Positions 8,885-16,843 are shown, numbered from the stretch's first letter. The stretch: 43,161 bases of DNA from an uncultured Clostridia bacterium (GCA_938009115.1 CALLHZ010000088.1:1-43161), one strand, 5' to 3'. A program made the numbers and translations. The notes: generated from the letters alone by a model not told the origin.

Positions 8885-8903
8885 CCGCACGGGAGCATCA
8901 TTT

Positions 8904-9566
8904 ATGAATATATCCAGAAGCCGTGTATTTATTCTGATATCGACTGTTTTCATCGCCATAGCAGGCTTTTTAGGATACAATGGTTACAAGGCTTTCTTTG
9001 GGGGAATCGACAGCGATTACAAAGCGCAGATCAGCCGGGAAATGACTGTGATCACCGAAGAGATTCTTGAAGAACTCAATGTGCCCGCGCCTGTGGAAGA
9101 CGAGCCCACATCCGATCAGACACCTTCCGCTCAACCGTCGCAGCCTGCGACGCCGGCCCCTGCCCCGGCAGCACCTGAGCCTCCTGTGCCGGATCCGGCC
9201 AGGATCCAGACCGTCGTGAGCAGTTACGAGGCGGGTTTTGCGAAATTGCAAGCCCAGGGGAACAGCGTGATCGACGGACTGATTGCCGACGCCAAGACCG
9301 AGTACATCGCATTGAAAGAATCGGGCGCCGGAAAATCGGCGATCCTGAATCTGGCGGTCTCGTACATGGGCAAGGCCACGGCTATGGAAAAAGAAGTGGA
9401 TGCCGGGTTTACGGCATTGCTCTCGGGCCTTTCTTCCGAGCTGAACGCCGCAGGCATGGCCGAAGAGGAGATCGCAGCCTACGTGAGCGAACTTCAGGCT
9501 GCTTACAAAGTCGAGAAGGATGCAAGGCGCAATGCGCTTCTCGACAAAGCGAAGTCTTATTTATAA
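8904..9566 (+). CDS. Membrane-anchored protein with Pro-rich linker and helical domain
   Basis: 220 residues; no family recognised. Residues about 8-32 form one hydrophobic transmembrane or uncleaved signal segment (FILISTVFIAIAGFLGYNGY). Residues about 66-96 are a Pro/Ala-rich flexible linker. The remainder is strongly helical and charged, with a coiled-coil look (VVSSYEAGFAKLQAQ through LLDKAKSYL). The topology suggests an extracytoplasmic helical domain tethered to the membrane. It lies 20 nt upstream of cpsC with good ribosome binding sites on both, so it probably works with the polysaccharide co-polymerase or at the cell surface. Any specific role would be guesswork. Confidence 0.75.
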   Translation: MNISRSRVFILISTVFIAIAGFLGYNGYKAFFGGIDSDYKAQISREMTVITEEILEELNVPAPVEDEPTSDQTPSAQPSQPATPAPAPAAPEPPVPDPARIQTVVSSYEAGFAKLQAQGNSVIDGLIADAKTEYIALKESGAGKSAILNLAVSYMGKATAMEKEVDAGFTALLSGLSSELNAAGMAEEEIAAYVSELQAAYKVEKDARRNALLDKAKSYL

Positions 9567-9586
9567 CATCAGGGAGGGCGCTTCGA

Positions 9587-10372
9587 ATGCCGGACATCGA
9601 ATCCAACAGATACAACAAATATGGAGATCAGATCGCGGTAGACGACGGATATACGATCCAGGAGCTCATCGATATCATTCTGTCCCATATCAAACTGATC
9701 CTGCTCATCACTCTGCTGGGCGGCGCCCTGGCCTTTTCCGTCAGCCAGTTCGTGTTGACTCCGTATTACGAATCAAGCGTCAAGCTTTTCGTGAACAACT
9801 CACGCGTAGGCCAGGCCGACACTACCAGCATCAGTGATCTGAATGCGTCGGAACGCCTGGTCAATACCTATATGGAGATCGTGAAAAGCAATACGGTGCT
9901 GCAGAAGGTCGTCAATAATACCGGCGCCCAGTATTCCGTGGATCAGTTGAAGCACATGGTGTCCACGCAATCGGTAAAGAATACGGAAATCTTTTATGTG
10001 ACTGTCACTTCCGATGATCCTGCCAGCGCCCAGAAGCTGGCCAATCAGATCGCAAAGGACGCGCCGGAAGAAATCATGGATTTCGTGGAGGCTACTTCGG
10101 TAAAGGTCATCGATTATGCGACGCTGCCCGTTGGGCCGTCCACGCCCAACGTACGGCTCAATACCGCCATCGGGTTTTTGCTGGGACTTATTCTCAGCGT
10201 TTTGCTGGTTCTTTTACTGGATATGCTGGACGTGACGATCCGTTCGGAGGAGGATATCACCAAGCTGGTGGATATCCCTGTTCTGGGCGTGATCCCTACC
10301 ATCGATCTTTCAGATTCGAAGACAAACGGATATGGCAAATATGCCTCGTACAGGAGCCATTATGAGTATTAA
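9587..10372 (+). CDS. cpsC: Polysaccharide chain-length/kinase adaptor, Wzz/CpsC family
   Basis: 261 residues with the standard Wzz fold: an N-terminal cytoplasmic stretch, TM1 at about residues 33-55 (LILLITLLGGALAFSVSQF), an extracytoplasmic domain with YESSVKLFVNN, and TM2 at about 190-212 preceded by the Pro-rich motif PVGPSTPNVRLN. This is the transmembrane adaptor that activates the tyrosine kinase CpsD/YwqD and influences polymer length of capsule or exopolysaccharide. AGGGAGGG is placed 8 nt before the ATG. It overlaps the kinase gene by 11 nt. Confidence 0.9.
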   Translation: MPDIESNRYNKYGDQIAVDDGYTIQELIDIILSHIKLILLITLLGGALAFSVSQFVLTPYYESSVKLFVNNSRVGQADTTSISDLNASERLVNTYMEIVKSNTVLQKVVNNTGAQYSVDQLKHMVSTQSVKNTEIFYVTVTSDDPASAQKLANQIAKDAPEEIMDFVEATSVKVIDYATLPVGPSTPNVRLNTAIGFLLGLILSVLLVLLLDMLDVTIRSEEDITKLVDIPVLGVIPTIDLSDSKTNGYGKYASYRSHYEY

Positions 10373-11132
10373 GACGAAACCTGCGTCCCGCATCAAAAGA
10401 AAACAGGCCGGCAAATCGGGACGGCATCCGGTCAAAGACATTTTGCTGGGAGAGGACACCCCTTTTCACGTCCGTGAGGCCTATAAGGCGCTTCGGACCA
10501 ATGTGATGTTTTCCATCGCAGGAGACAACGGAAAGGTGATCGGCGTCACCAGCGCTGTGCCCGGCGAAGGGAAGAGCACCACCGTGATGAATCTGGCGAT
10601 CACTTTTGCAGAGATCGGCAACAAGGTCATTCTTCTGGACGGCGACCTGAGGCGCCCCAACATTCAGCGCATCACCGGCGCCGAAGCGGGGCCGGGCCTG
10701 GCGGAAGTACTGGCAAGATTTGTGGATCTGGAATCTGTGGTCAAGCGGTCGATCTATAAGAACCTGGACATCATATACAGCGGCATCATGCCTCCGAATC
10801 CTGTTGAATTGCTGGGCTCCAGAAATATGGAGGCCCTCATCGATCATTTGAAAGATTATTACGATTATATTTTTATCGACACCCCGCCGGTGAACGTGGT
10901 GACCGACGCCACAGTTCTTTCAAGACTTCTGGATGGATTGATCCTGGTGACCCGGGAAAACATCAGCAAGCGGGATGAATTGCTGTATGCCGTCAACCGG
11001 CTCCAATTTGTCAACGCCAAGCTCATCGGCACCGTGCTCAACGACAAAGCCTTCCACGCGAAGCGCAGTTATCGCTACGGAAAGTATAAGAGCTATTATG
11101 GAAGAGACTATGCGACAGAAAACCGTGACTGA
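10362..11132 (+). CDS. cpsD: Tyrosine-protein kinase CpsD/YwqD family (BY-kinase)
   Basis: 256 residues. It has the BY-kinase Walker A motif SAVPGEGKS (about residues 64-72), Walker A' with ILLDGDLRRP (about 90-99) and Walker B-like YDYIFIDTPP. A C-terminal tyrosine cluster (YRYGKYKSYYGRDY) is the usual autophosphorylation tail. The kinase domain is separate from its membrane activator CpsC, which is typical of Gram-positive bacteria. Start 10362 is supported by CAGGAG 5 nt upstream; earlier in-frame codons lie deep inside cpsC. It would regulate polysaccharide synthesis enzymes by phosphorylation, with CpsB as the opposing phosphatase. Confidence 0.92.
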   Translation: MSIKTKPASRIKRKQAGKSGRHPVKDILLGEDTPFHVREAYKALRTNVMFSIAGDNGKVIGVTSAVPGEGKSTTVMNLAITFAEIGNKVILLDGDLRRPNIQRITGAEAGPGLAEVLARFVDLESVVKRSIYKNLDIIYSGIMPPNPVELLGSRNMEALIDHLKDYYDYIFIDTPPVNVVTDATVLSRLLDGLILVTRENISKRDELLYAVNRLQFVNAKLIGTVLNDKAFHAKRSYRYGKYKSYYGRDYATENRD

Positions 11133-11832
11133 CTGGCACACCCACATCCTGCCCGGCCTTGACGACGGGAGCAGAGATCCGGAAGAGTCCATCGGAATGT
11201 TGCGGTCCATTGCTGCGCAAGGGGTGTCTGCCGTCGTGCTGACGCCCCATTTTTATCCGCAGAACGAAGCACCGGCGCGCTTTCTCGAAAGGCGAAAGGG
11301 GGCCGGCGCGCGCCTGGAAGGAGCGATCGCTTCGCTGCCGGATCATGGAGCAGGGTTGCCCCGTAGGATCCTGGGAGCGGAAGTATACTATTTTGACGAG
11401 CTGTGGCGTATGGATCCTGTGGCTCTGTCCGCGCTTTGTATCGGCGACACAGGGATCCTTATGGTTGAAATGCCTTCGGACAGCTGGGGCCACAGAGTGT
11501 TTGACTGTTTGGAAAAATTGATTTACCAGCAAAATGTGCGGCCTATGATCGCGCATATCGATCGCTGCTATAAAGCTGTTCAGGATCCGGAAGCGTTGGA
11601 TGCCCTGATTGGGCAAGGACTGCTGATCCAGATGAACGCCGGGGCCCTGAGCGGGCTGATGTCACGCCGCAATGCCTATCAATGGATCCGGGCGGGGCGG
11701 ATCCATCGCATCGGCTCGGACTGCCACAACATGAAGGACCGGAAGCCGGAACTGTCCGGCGCGATGGCATGGACGCGAAAGCATCTTGATGAGGCTGTTG
11801 CGGAAGAACTTTTTGCCAAGGCCGGCAGTTGA
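11098..11832 (+). CDS. cpsB: PHP-type tyrosine-protein phosphatase CpsB/YwqE
   Basis: About 244 residues. The metal-binding PHP motif DWHTHILPGLDDGSRD is at about residues 12-27 (His14, His16, Asp22), with further ligands in GAEVYY, IAHIDRC and IGSDCHN. These enzymes use a multinuclear Mn/Fe site to dephosphorylate the CpsD tyrosine tail. ATG 11098 overlaps the end of cpsD by 35 nt; ATG 11110 is an alternative, and neither has a strong ribosome binding site. The order C-D-B places the phosphatase last, as in Bacillus ywqCDE. No glycosyltransferase or polymerase gene follows, so the controlled polymer must be encoded elsewhere. Confidence 0.9.
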   Translation: MEETMRQKTVTDWHTHILPGLDDGSRDPEESIGMLRSIAAQGVSAVVLTPHFYPQNEAPARFLERRKGAGARLEGAIASLPDHGAGLPRRILGAEVYYFDELWRMDPVALSALCIGDTGILMVEMPSDSWGHRVFDCLEKLIYQQNVRPMIAHIDRCYKAVQDPEALDALIGQGLLIQMNAGALSGLMSRRNAYQWIRAGRIHRIGSDCHNMKDRKPELSGAMAWTRKHLDEAVAEELFAKAGS

Positions 11833-11857
11833 GAAAATCCGATCTGTTTGATAGAAT
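11829..11857 (+). promoter_or_regulatory. Promoter for the ferritin-like/DUF1538 operon
   Basis: -35 TTGAGA (11829-11834), overlapping the cpsB stop, 17-bp spacer, -10 TAGAAT (11852-11857). It leaves an 80-nt leader before the ferritin-like gene. Confidence 0.55.
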
Positions 11858-11937
11858 ATACGTGCACAGGCTGTCGTGCGCGCAACGATGGCGGATCCAA
11901 CGGATTCGTCTGCCGAAAGTGGAAAAGGAGGTATCCT

Positions 11938-12249
11938 ATGCCGGATTTTGGACATCCGTTCTCCGGAATGGCGAAAGATCGAAAGTTGACCGAATCGGAA
12001 CTTATACGGGCGATACGCTTTATGGTCGCGGCGGAGTACGAAGCAATACAGCTTTACATGCAGCTGGCCGAATCCACCGACAATAAGCTGGCCATTGCTG
12101 TATTAAAAGACATCGCAGACGAGGAGCGGGTCCACGCGGGAGAATTTCTCCGCCTTTTAAAGGAGTTGGACCCGGAAGAAGAGGAATTTTACAAAGAGGG
12201 AGCCGAGGAGGTCGAAGAAGAGATCGAGGAACTGGCGGAAGGATCGTAG
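11938..12249 (+). CDS. Ferritin-like/rubrerythrin-type protein of the encapsulin-cargo kind
   Basis: 103 residues. A short helical pair with the iron ligands of encapsulated ferritin-like proteins is visible: Glu33 in AAEYEAIQLY and the ExxH pair Glu63/His66 in DEERVHAGEF. The following LRLLKELDPEEEEFYKEG is very like the ferritin-like domain that precedes the shell domain in archaeal encapsulins. The acidic C-terminus (EEVEEEIEELAEGS) ends the protein with no shell domain. ATG 11938 is set by AAGGAGG 6 nt upstream; longer upstream extensions have no binding site. Likely role is iron oxidation/storage or peroxide protection. No encapsulin gene lies next to it. Confidence 0.78.
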   Translation: MPDFGHPFSGMAKDRKLTESELIRAIRFMVAAEYEAIQLYMQLAESTDNKLAIAVLKDIADEERVHAGEFLRLLKELDPEEEEFYKEGAEEVEEEIEELAEGS

Positions 12250-12257
12250 AACGGAAC

Positions 12258-12284
12258 ATGGCGGAGGGCCCAACCCTTCGCCAT
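12258..12284 (+). other. Intercistronic hairpin
   Basis: An 11-bp stem (ATGGCGGAGGG / CCCTTCGCCAT, one G-T pair, 5-nt loop) in the 61-nt gap between the ferritin-like and DUF1538 genes. It has no T-run, so it is more likely an RNA processing or stability element than a terminator. Confidence 0.45.
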
Positions 12285-12310
12285 GATTGCCATAGGCAGG
12301 AGGTGAACGG

Positions 12311-13810
12311 TTGTTTGTACTGAGCAGAAAACTGCAGGAGGCTGCTTATTCGGTGCTGCCTGTCGTGTTGATGGTGCTGGTCCTCCATGGGACTGTGGTG
12401 CCATTGACACCTCCTCAGCTGATGCGTTTCCTGTTTGGTGCATTCTGTGTCATCATCGGGTTGGCTTTGTTCCTTCTGGGTGTCGACGTAGGCATCGCTC
12501 CCATCGGCCAGCTCACGGGTTCTGCGCTGGCCAAGAGCGACAGGTTCTCCCTGGTGATCGGCGCCGGGCTGCTTTTCGGATTTTTGATTTCCGCAGCGGA
12601 GCCGGACCTTCACATCCTGGCTGGACAAGTTGATGAGGCGACTGCGTCCGGGATCCCCAAGCTGCCTCTCGTGGCCGTGGTTTCCCTGGGCATTTGTGTC
12701 ATGCTGACCATCGGTCTGGTCCGTATCGTGCGCAATTTATCGCTGAAGTTGATCCTGTCGCTAATGTATGGCGTGATATTTCTGCTGGCCTTGTTCACGG
12801 GGCCTGTATTTCTGGCAATATCCTTCGATGCATCCGGCGCCACGACAGGAGCGTTGACGGTACCCTTCATTTTGGCCCTTTCCCTGGGCGTGGCCTCTCT
12901 TAAGAAGAACAGCGAAGCGTCGGAAGAGGACAGTTTCGGCCTGGTTGCGATCACTTCCACCGGAGCGATCCTTGCAGTAATGGTCATGAGCATCCTGTCC
13001 GCTCCTGACAGGATACGGGGGACCGTGATCTTCGGCATGGAAGTCTCCACGGATATTTGGCAACCATTTTTGCACGCGCTTCCGCAGATCGCCTATGAGA
13101 TCCTGCTTTCCCTGGCGCCGATCCTGTTCATATTCCTGGCATTCAGGAGGATCTTGCTGAAGGGCCATGCCGGGCAGCAGGGCAGGATCCTCGTTGGGTT
13201 GGTCTATGCCTATGCGGGACTGGTGGTTTTTTTGACCGGCGTCCACGGAGGATTTATGGATGTGGGCACAATAGCCGGCCACCAAATCGCATCACGGCAG
13301 AGTGGACCCTTATTGGTTGGTGTCGGATTTTTTCTTGGACTGGTTGTGGTGATTGCCGAGCCGGCTGTCCATGCTCTGACGGATCAGATCCAGGAAGTGA
13401 CCAGCGGGTATGTGCAAAGGCGGACAGTCCTGGGGGCTCTGTCCCTGGGCATTGGATTAGCTATTGCATTGTCCATGCTGCGGATCATGATCCCCTGGCT
13501 TCAGCTCTGGCATTTCCTTTTGCCTGGATATGCGCTGTCACTGCTGCTGATGCGATTCGTGCCCAGTCTTTTTGTGGGCATTGCCTTTGATTCCGGCGGC
13601 GTTGCCTCCGGCCCCATGACGGCCACGTTTATCCTGGCTTTTGCTCAGGGTGCGGCACAGGCGATCAGCGGCGCCGATGTTCTGGTGGACGGCTTCGGGA
13701 TCATAGCCATGGTGGCTATGACGCCGCTGATCACATTGCAGATCCTGGGACTGGTCTATAAGGTTAAAACTCGGAAAGGAGGTGTCCCGAATGACGGAGC
13801 CGACCAATGA
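12311..13810 (+). CDS. DUF1538 family integral membrane protein, internally duplicated
   Basis: About 499 residues with roughly 12 hydrophobic segments. It consists of two homologous halves. Matching blocks are AEPDLHILAGQVDEAT with AEPAVHALTDQIQEVT, and ISFDASGATTGALTVPFILA with IAFDSGGVASGPMTATFILA. This is the DUF1538 architecture, an uncharacterised putative transporter. The conserved Asp, Glu, Ser and Gly residues in membrane segments suggest an ion or small-solute path. The start is TTG 12311 with AGGAGGT 6 nt upstream. The PII-like gene overlaps its 3' end by 20 nt, suggesting that PII regulates it, by analogy with AmtB-GlnK. Confidence 0.85.
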   Translation: MFVLSRKLQEAAYSVLPVVLMVLVLHGTVVPLTPPQLMRFLFGAFCVIIGLALFLLGVDVGIAPIGQLTGSALAKSDRFSLVIGAGLLFGFLISAAEPDLHILAGQVDEATASGIPKLPLVAVVSLGICVMLTIGLVRIVRNLSLKLILSLMYGVIFLLALFTGPVFLAISFDASGATTGALTVPFILALSLGVASLKKNSEASEEDSFGLVAITSTGAILAVMVMSILSAPDRIRGTVIFGMEVSTDIWQPFLHALPQIAYEILLSLAPILFIFLAFRRILLKGHAGQQGRILVGLVYAYAGLVVFLTGVHGGFMDVGTIAGHQIASRQSGPLLVGVGFFLGLVVVIAEPAVHALTDQIQEVTSGYVQRRTVLGALSLGIGLAIALSMLRIMIPWLQLWHFLLPGYALSLLLMRFVPSLFVGIAFDSGGVASGPMTATFILAFAQGAAQAISGADVLVDGFGIIAMVAMTPLITLQILGLVYKVKTRKGGVPNDGADQ

Positions 13811-14462
13811 GTTGCTCTGTTACGAGCTGATCTACGCCATCGTCAAAGACGGAGCAGGCAGTAGAGTTCTTCGGGTTGCCAAGGAGTATGGTGTGCCGGG
13901 CGGGACCATTGTACTGGGGAAGGGAACGATCAGCAATCCTCTTCTGGAAAAGCTTGCTCTATGCGATGTGCACAAAGAGATCGTAATTATGGTGGCGCCT
14001 CGGTCAATGATCCGGGCGGCACTGGAGGGCCTGAACAAAAAGTTCAAACTGAGCATGCAAAATCATGGCATAGCATACAGCATACCGGTCTATGGCGTGT
14101 GCGGGTCTGTGGCTTGCCGCTGCGAAACGCCTGATGAATACGGAGGGATGGAGGAAACCATGTATCAATCGATCATCGTTATCGTCGACAAAGGGAAGGC
14201 CGAAGCTGTGGTGGAATCGGCCACCCGCGCCGGCGCCATGGGTGCCACGATCATCAATGGCAGGGGCTCAGGTATCCACGAAACCAGCAAGGTCTTTTCC
14301 ATGGAGATCGAACCGGAAAAGGAAATCGTTCTCATGGTCGTGAACAAAGAGAAAACAGAAGGTATCGTTGAGGTATTGCGCGGAGAGTATGAAATCGATT
14401 CGCCGGGCAAAGGTGTGATATTTATTCAAAATGTCAGCAGCGCGTATGGCTTGACTGATTAA
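13791..14462 (+). CDS. Tandem PII-like regulatory protein, partner of DUF1538
   Basis: 223 residues with two PII-type ferredoxin-like domains in one chain. The first is at about residues 8-105 (YELIYAIVKDGAGSRVLRVAKEYGVPGGTIVLGKGT). The second is at about 122-223 (YQSIIVIVDKGKAEAVVESATRAGAMGATIINGRGSG), with FSMEIEPEKEIVLMVV in the position of the T-loop end and following strand. The linker carries three cysteines in VCGSVACRC. Single-domain PII proteins are trimers; a tandem protein may form a pseudo-hexameric ring. AAAGGAGGT lies 7 nt before ATG 13791, inside the DUF1538 gene. Probable role: nucleotide- or metabolite-dependent control of the DUF1538 transporter. Ligand unknown. Confidence 0.82.
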   Translation: MTEPTNELLCYELIYAIVKDGAGSRVLRVAKEYGVPGGTIVLGKGTISNPLLEKLALCDVHKEIVIMVAPRSMIRAALEGLNKKFKLSMQNHGIAYSIPVYGVCGSVACRCETPDEYGGMEETMYQSIIVIVDKGKAEAVVESATRAGAMGATIINGRGSGIHETSKVFSMEIEPEKEIVLMVVNKEKTEGIVEVLRGEYEIDSPGKGVIFIQNVSSAYGLTD

Positions 14463-14513
14463 GCAGTTCATTGTGCAGTGCATGTAAGAACATCAAGGAA
14501 AGAAGGATGAATC

Positions 14514-14915
14514 ATGTGGAAAGAATTTAAGGATTTTGCCATGAAAGGCAATGTGATCGACCTGGCGGTGGCTGTGATCATCGGCGGCGCCTTCGGCAAA
14601 ATCGTCACATCGCTGGTAAACGATGTGCTTATGCCGGTCATCGGCGTTCTGATGGGGTCCGTCAATTTTACGAATCTGAAGTATGTGATCTCGCCGGCCG
14701 ACGGAGATGTGGCGGAAGTGGCGATCCTGTACGGGAATTTTATACAGTCCATCGTTGATTTTCTTATTGTGGCCTTCTCGATCTTCCTGTTTATCAAATT
14801 GCTTTCAGCCCGTAAAAAGAAGGAAGCCGCAGCGCCAGCGCCGGCGCCGGAACCGGCCAAGGAGCTCCTGGTTCTGGAAGAGATCCGTGATCTGCTGAAA
14901 GAAACAGGGCGCTGA
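14514..14915 (+). CDS. mscL: Large-conductance mechanosensitive channel MscL
   Basis: 133 residues, normal for MscL. The N-terminal amphipathic helix and TM1 read WKEFKDFAMKGNVIDLAVAV followed by IIGGAFGKIVTSLVNDVLMP, the most conserved signature of the family. TM2 is at about residues 75-97 (SIVDFLIVAFSIFLFIKLL). The C-terminus has an Ala/Pro-rich linker and a short helix (LEEIRDLLKE). The pentameric channel opens under membrane tension to release osmolytes. It follows the PII-like gene by 51 nt with its own AGAAGGA binding site and may share the upstream promoter. Confidence 0.96.
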   Translation: MWKEFKDFAMKGNVIDLAVAVIIGGAFGKIVTSLVNDVLMPVIGVLMGSVNFTNLKYVISPADGDVAEVAILYGNFIQSIVDFLIVAFSIFLFIKLLSARKKKEAAAPAPAPEPAKELLVLEEIRDLLKETGR

Positions 14916-14952
14916 CCCGCCCGGGCCCCGCCGGCCTGTCTGCTCTTTTTAC

Positions 14953-14982
14953 TTGACACCGGCAAAAGCAGAGGTTTATACT
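14953..14982 (+). promoter_or_regulatory. Promoter of the ilvBN operon
   Basis: -35 TTGACA (14953-14958), 18-bp spacer, -10 TATACT (14977-14982). Transcription would begin near 14990, just before the leader ORF at 15008. Confidence 0.75.
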
Positions 14983-15007
14983 GTCACCATATCGACAGGA
15001 GGACGTC

Positions 15008-15094
15008 ATGTTCACGTTCAATCGGATCATCGCTATTATCAGCATTATGATCGGCATTGCGATCGAAGGCAATGCCGGCGTTGCGTTATGCTGA
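15008..15094 (+). CDS. Isoleucine-rich leader peptide of ilvBN (attenuator)
   Basis: A 28-codon ORF, MFTFNRIIAIISIMIGIAI followed by EGNAGVALC and TGA. Eight of its first 19 residues are Ile. AGGAGG (14997-15002) is 5 nt before the ATG, and a good promoter is just upstream. A perfect terminator hairpin follows at 15126-15153, then ilvB. This is the arrangement of ribosome-mediated attenuation: Ile-tRNA shortage would stall the ribosome on the Ile run. A possible antiterminator partner is GCTGATACGGG (15090-15100, at the leader stop), which can partly pair with CCCTTGCAGC (15128-15137). The ORF and hairpin are seen; the mechanism is inferred. Confidence 0.75.
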   Translation: MFTFNRIIAIISIMIGIAIEGNAGVALC

Positions 15095-15125
15095 TACGGG
15101 AACGATTGTAGATCATGTTACAGTG

Positions 15126-15156
15126 AACCCTTGCAGCAAACGCTGCAAGGGTTTTT
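15126..15156 (+). terminator. Attenuator/terminator hairpin before ilvB
   Basis: Perfect 12-bp stem AACCCTTGCAGC / GCTGCAAGGGTT with an AAAC loop, followed by TTTC. It stands between the leader ORF and ilvB. Confidence 0.85.
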
Positions 15157-15177
15157 CATAATCGGAAGGAGGAGAAG

Positions 15178-16839
15178 ATGTTACTGGCAGGAGCACAGAT
15201 CGTTATGGAGGAACTGCTTGCCCACGGGGTGGATACGGTATTCGGATATCCCGGCGGCGCGGCGCTGAACCTGTATGACGCACTATACGAATACCGGGGG
15301 CGGATCCGTCATGTCATGACCGCTCACGAGCAAGGGGCTTGCCATGCTGCGGACGGATACGCCCGGTCCGGCGGAAAAACCGGTGTCGTCTTTGCCACCA
15401 GCGGCCCTGGCGCCACCAATCTGGTCACCGGAATCGCCACCGCCTGGATGGACAGCACGCCGCTGGTGGCCATCACGGCCAACGTGGCGTCCAACCTCAT
15501 CGGCCGCGACGCGTTCCAGGAGATCTACATCACGGGCATCACCATGCCGATCACCAAGCACAATTTCCTGGTCAGCGACCCGGCGGATATTTCCGGTGCG
15601 ATCCGTGACGCTTTCCGGATCGCCCATTCCGGACGTAAAGGGCCGGTCCTGGTGGACATCACCAAGGATGCCACCATTGGTTTGAGCGACTATCAGGCAA
15701 GAACGCCGGAGCCGCTTCCGGCGCCTCTTTGCATCGATCCTGAAAATGCCGGAAGGATCGCAGAACTGATCGCTTCGGCGGAGCGGCCGGTATTTTACTG
15801 CGGAGGAGGCGTTATCGCTTCGGAAAGCACGCCTTGGGTCCGGCAGATCGCTGAGAAGTGCCAGATCCCTGTTTGCCATTCCATGATGGGCGCCGGCGTG
15901 ATCCCTCACGACGATCCCCTGAATTTAGGCATGGTCGGCATGCACGGCACGGTGGCCGCCAACCTGGCGGTTGACCGCTGCGACCTGCTGCTGGCTGTCG
16001 GGGTTCGTTTCCCGGATCGGGTCGCTTTGAATCCCGGCCGATTTGCCTCCTCGGCGAAAATCGTTCACATCGATGCCGATCGCAGCGAACTCAACAAAAA
16101 TGTCAAAACAGAAGTGGCGCTGCGCTGCGATCTGTATCAAGCCCTCTCGGCGATCGATGCCGCTGTCAAAGAAGCTTCCCATCCGGCGTGGCTCAGCGAG
16201 ATCCGCGCCTGGCAGGCATCATGTCCCGCTGATGCCGTTTCGGGCGACACCTTGGAGCCCCGCTCTCTCATCGGAAAGATTTCGGAACTGTCGGGCCCGG
16301 ACGCCATCTATGTGACTGATGTGGGTCAGCATCAGATGTGGGCGGCCCAGTATCTTCATCATACGGAGCCCAAGCGGTTCATCACCAGCGGCGGTCTTGG
16401 GACCATGGGCTTTGGCTACGGAGCCGCCATAGGCGCCAAGCTGGCGAATCCGGACAAGCGTATCGTGCACATGACCGGCGACGGCTCTTTCCATATGAAT
16501 CTCAATGAGGCCTGCACGGCAGTGAGCTACGGGCTTCCGATCATCACGGTCATCTTCAACAATAAAGTGCTCGGCATGGTGTATCAGTGGCAGAGCCAAT
16601 TCTACGGGCAGCGCTATTCCGCCACAGTGCCGGAGCGTAAAACTGATTTTGTCCGCCTGGCGGAGGCCTTTGGGGCCAAAGGATACGCGGCTGCCACGCT
16701 CGAGGAATTCGAAGAATGTTACCGCAAGGCGCTGTCGGAGGCCGGGCCGGTCTGGATCGACTGCGCCATCGACAAGGATGCCAAAGTGTTGCCCATGATC
16801 CCGGGGGGCGGCACGGTGGACGATATGATAACGGAGTAA
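15178..16839 (+). CDS. ilvB: Acetolactate synthase, large (catalytic) subunit
   Basis: 553 residues, full length. It condenses two pyruvate (or pyruvate plus 2-oxobutyrate), the first committed step of valine, leucine and isoleucine synthesis, using thiamine diphosphate and FAD. Visible motifs: GYPGGAALNLYDAL, catalytic Glu51 in TAHEQGACHAADGYAR, SGPGATNLVTGIATAWMDS, and the ThDP/Mg motif running from MTGDGSFHMN to FNNKVLGMVYQWQ. AAGGAGGAGA sits directly before the ATG. ilvN follows 4 nt later. Biosynthetic AHAS is indicated by the regulatory subunit partner and the Ile-rich leader, rather than catabolic AlsS. Confidence 0.96.
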   Translation: MLLAGAQIVMEELLAHGVDTVFGYPGGAALNLYDALYEYRGRIRHVMTAHEQGACHAADGYARSGGKTGVVFATSGPGATNLVTGIATAWMDSTPLVAITANVASNLIGRDAFQEIYITGITMPITKHNFLVSDPADISGAIRDAFRIAHSGRKGPVLVDITKDATIGLSDYQARTPEPLPAPLCIDPENAGRIAELIASAERPVFYCGGGVIASESTPWVRQIAEKCQIPVCHSMMGAGVIPHDDPLNLGMVGMHGTVAANLAVDRCDLLLAVGVRFPDRVALNPGRFASSAKIVHIDADRSELNKNVKTEVALRCDLYQALSAIDAAVKEASHPAWLSEIRAWQASCPADAVSGDTLEPRSLIGKISELSGPDAIYVTDVGQHQMWAAQYLHHTEPKRFITSGGLGTMGFGYGAAIGAKLANPDKRIVHMTGDGSFHMNLNEACTAVSYGLPIITVIFNNKVLGMVYQWQSQFYGQRYSATVPERKTDFVRLAEAFGAKGYAAATLEEFEECYRKALSEAGPVWIDCAIDKDAKVLPMIPGGGTVDDMITE

Positions 16840-16843
16840 TGCG

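Noticed and set aside
11848..11937. Longer N-terminus of the ferritin-like protein with CTGCRARN
   Set aside because: No ribosome binding site at 11848, and that stretch overlaps the promoter; AAGGAGG clearly sets the start at 11938.
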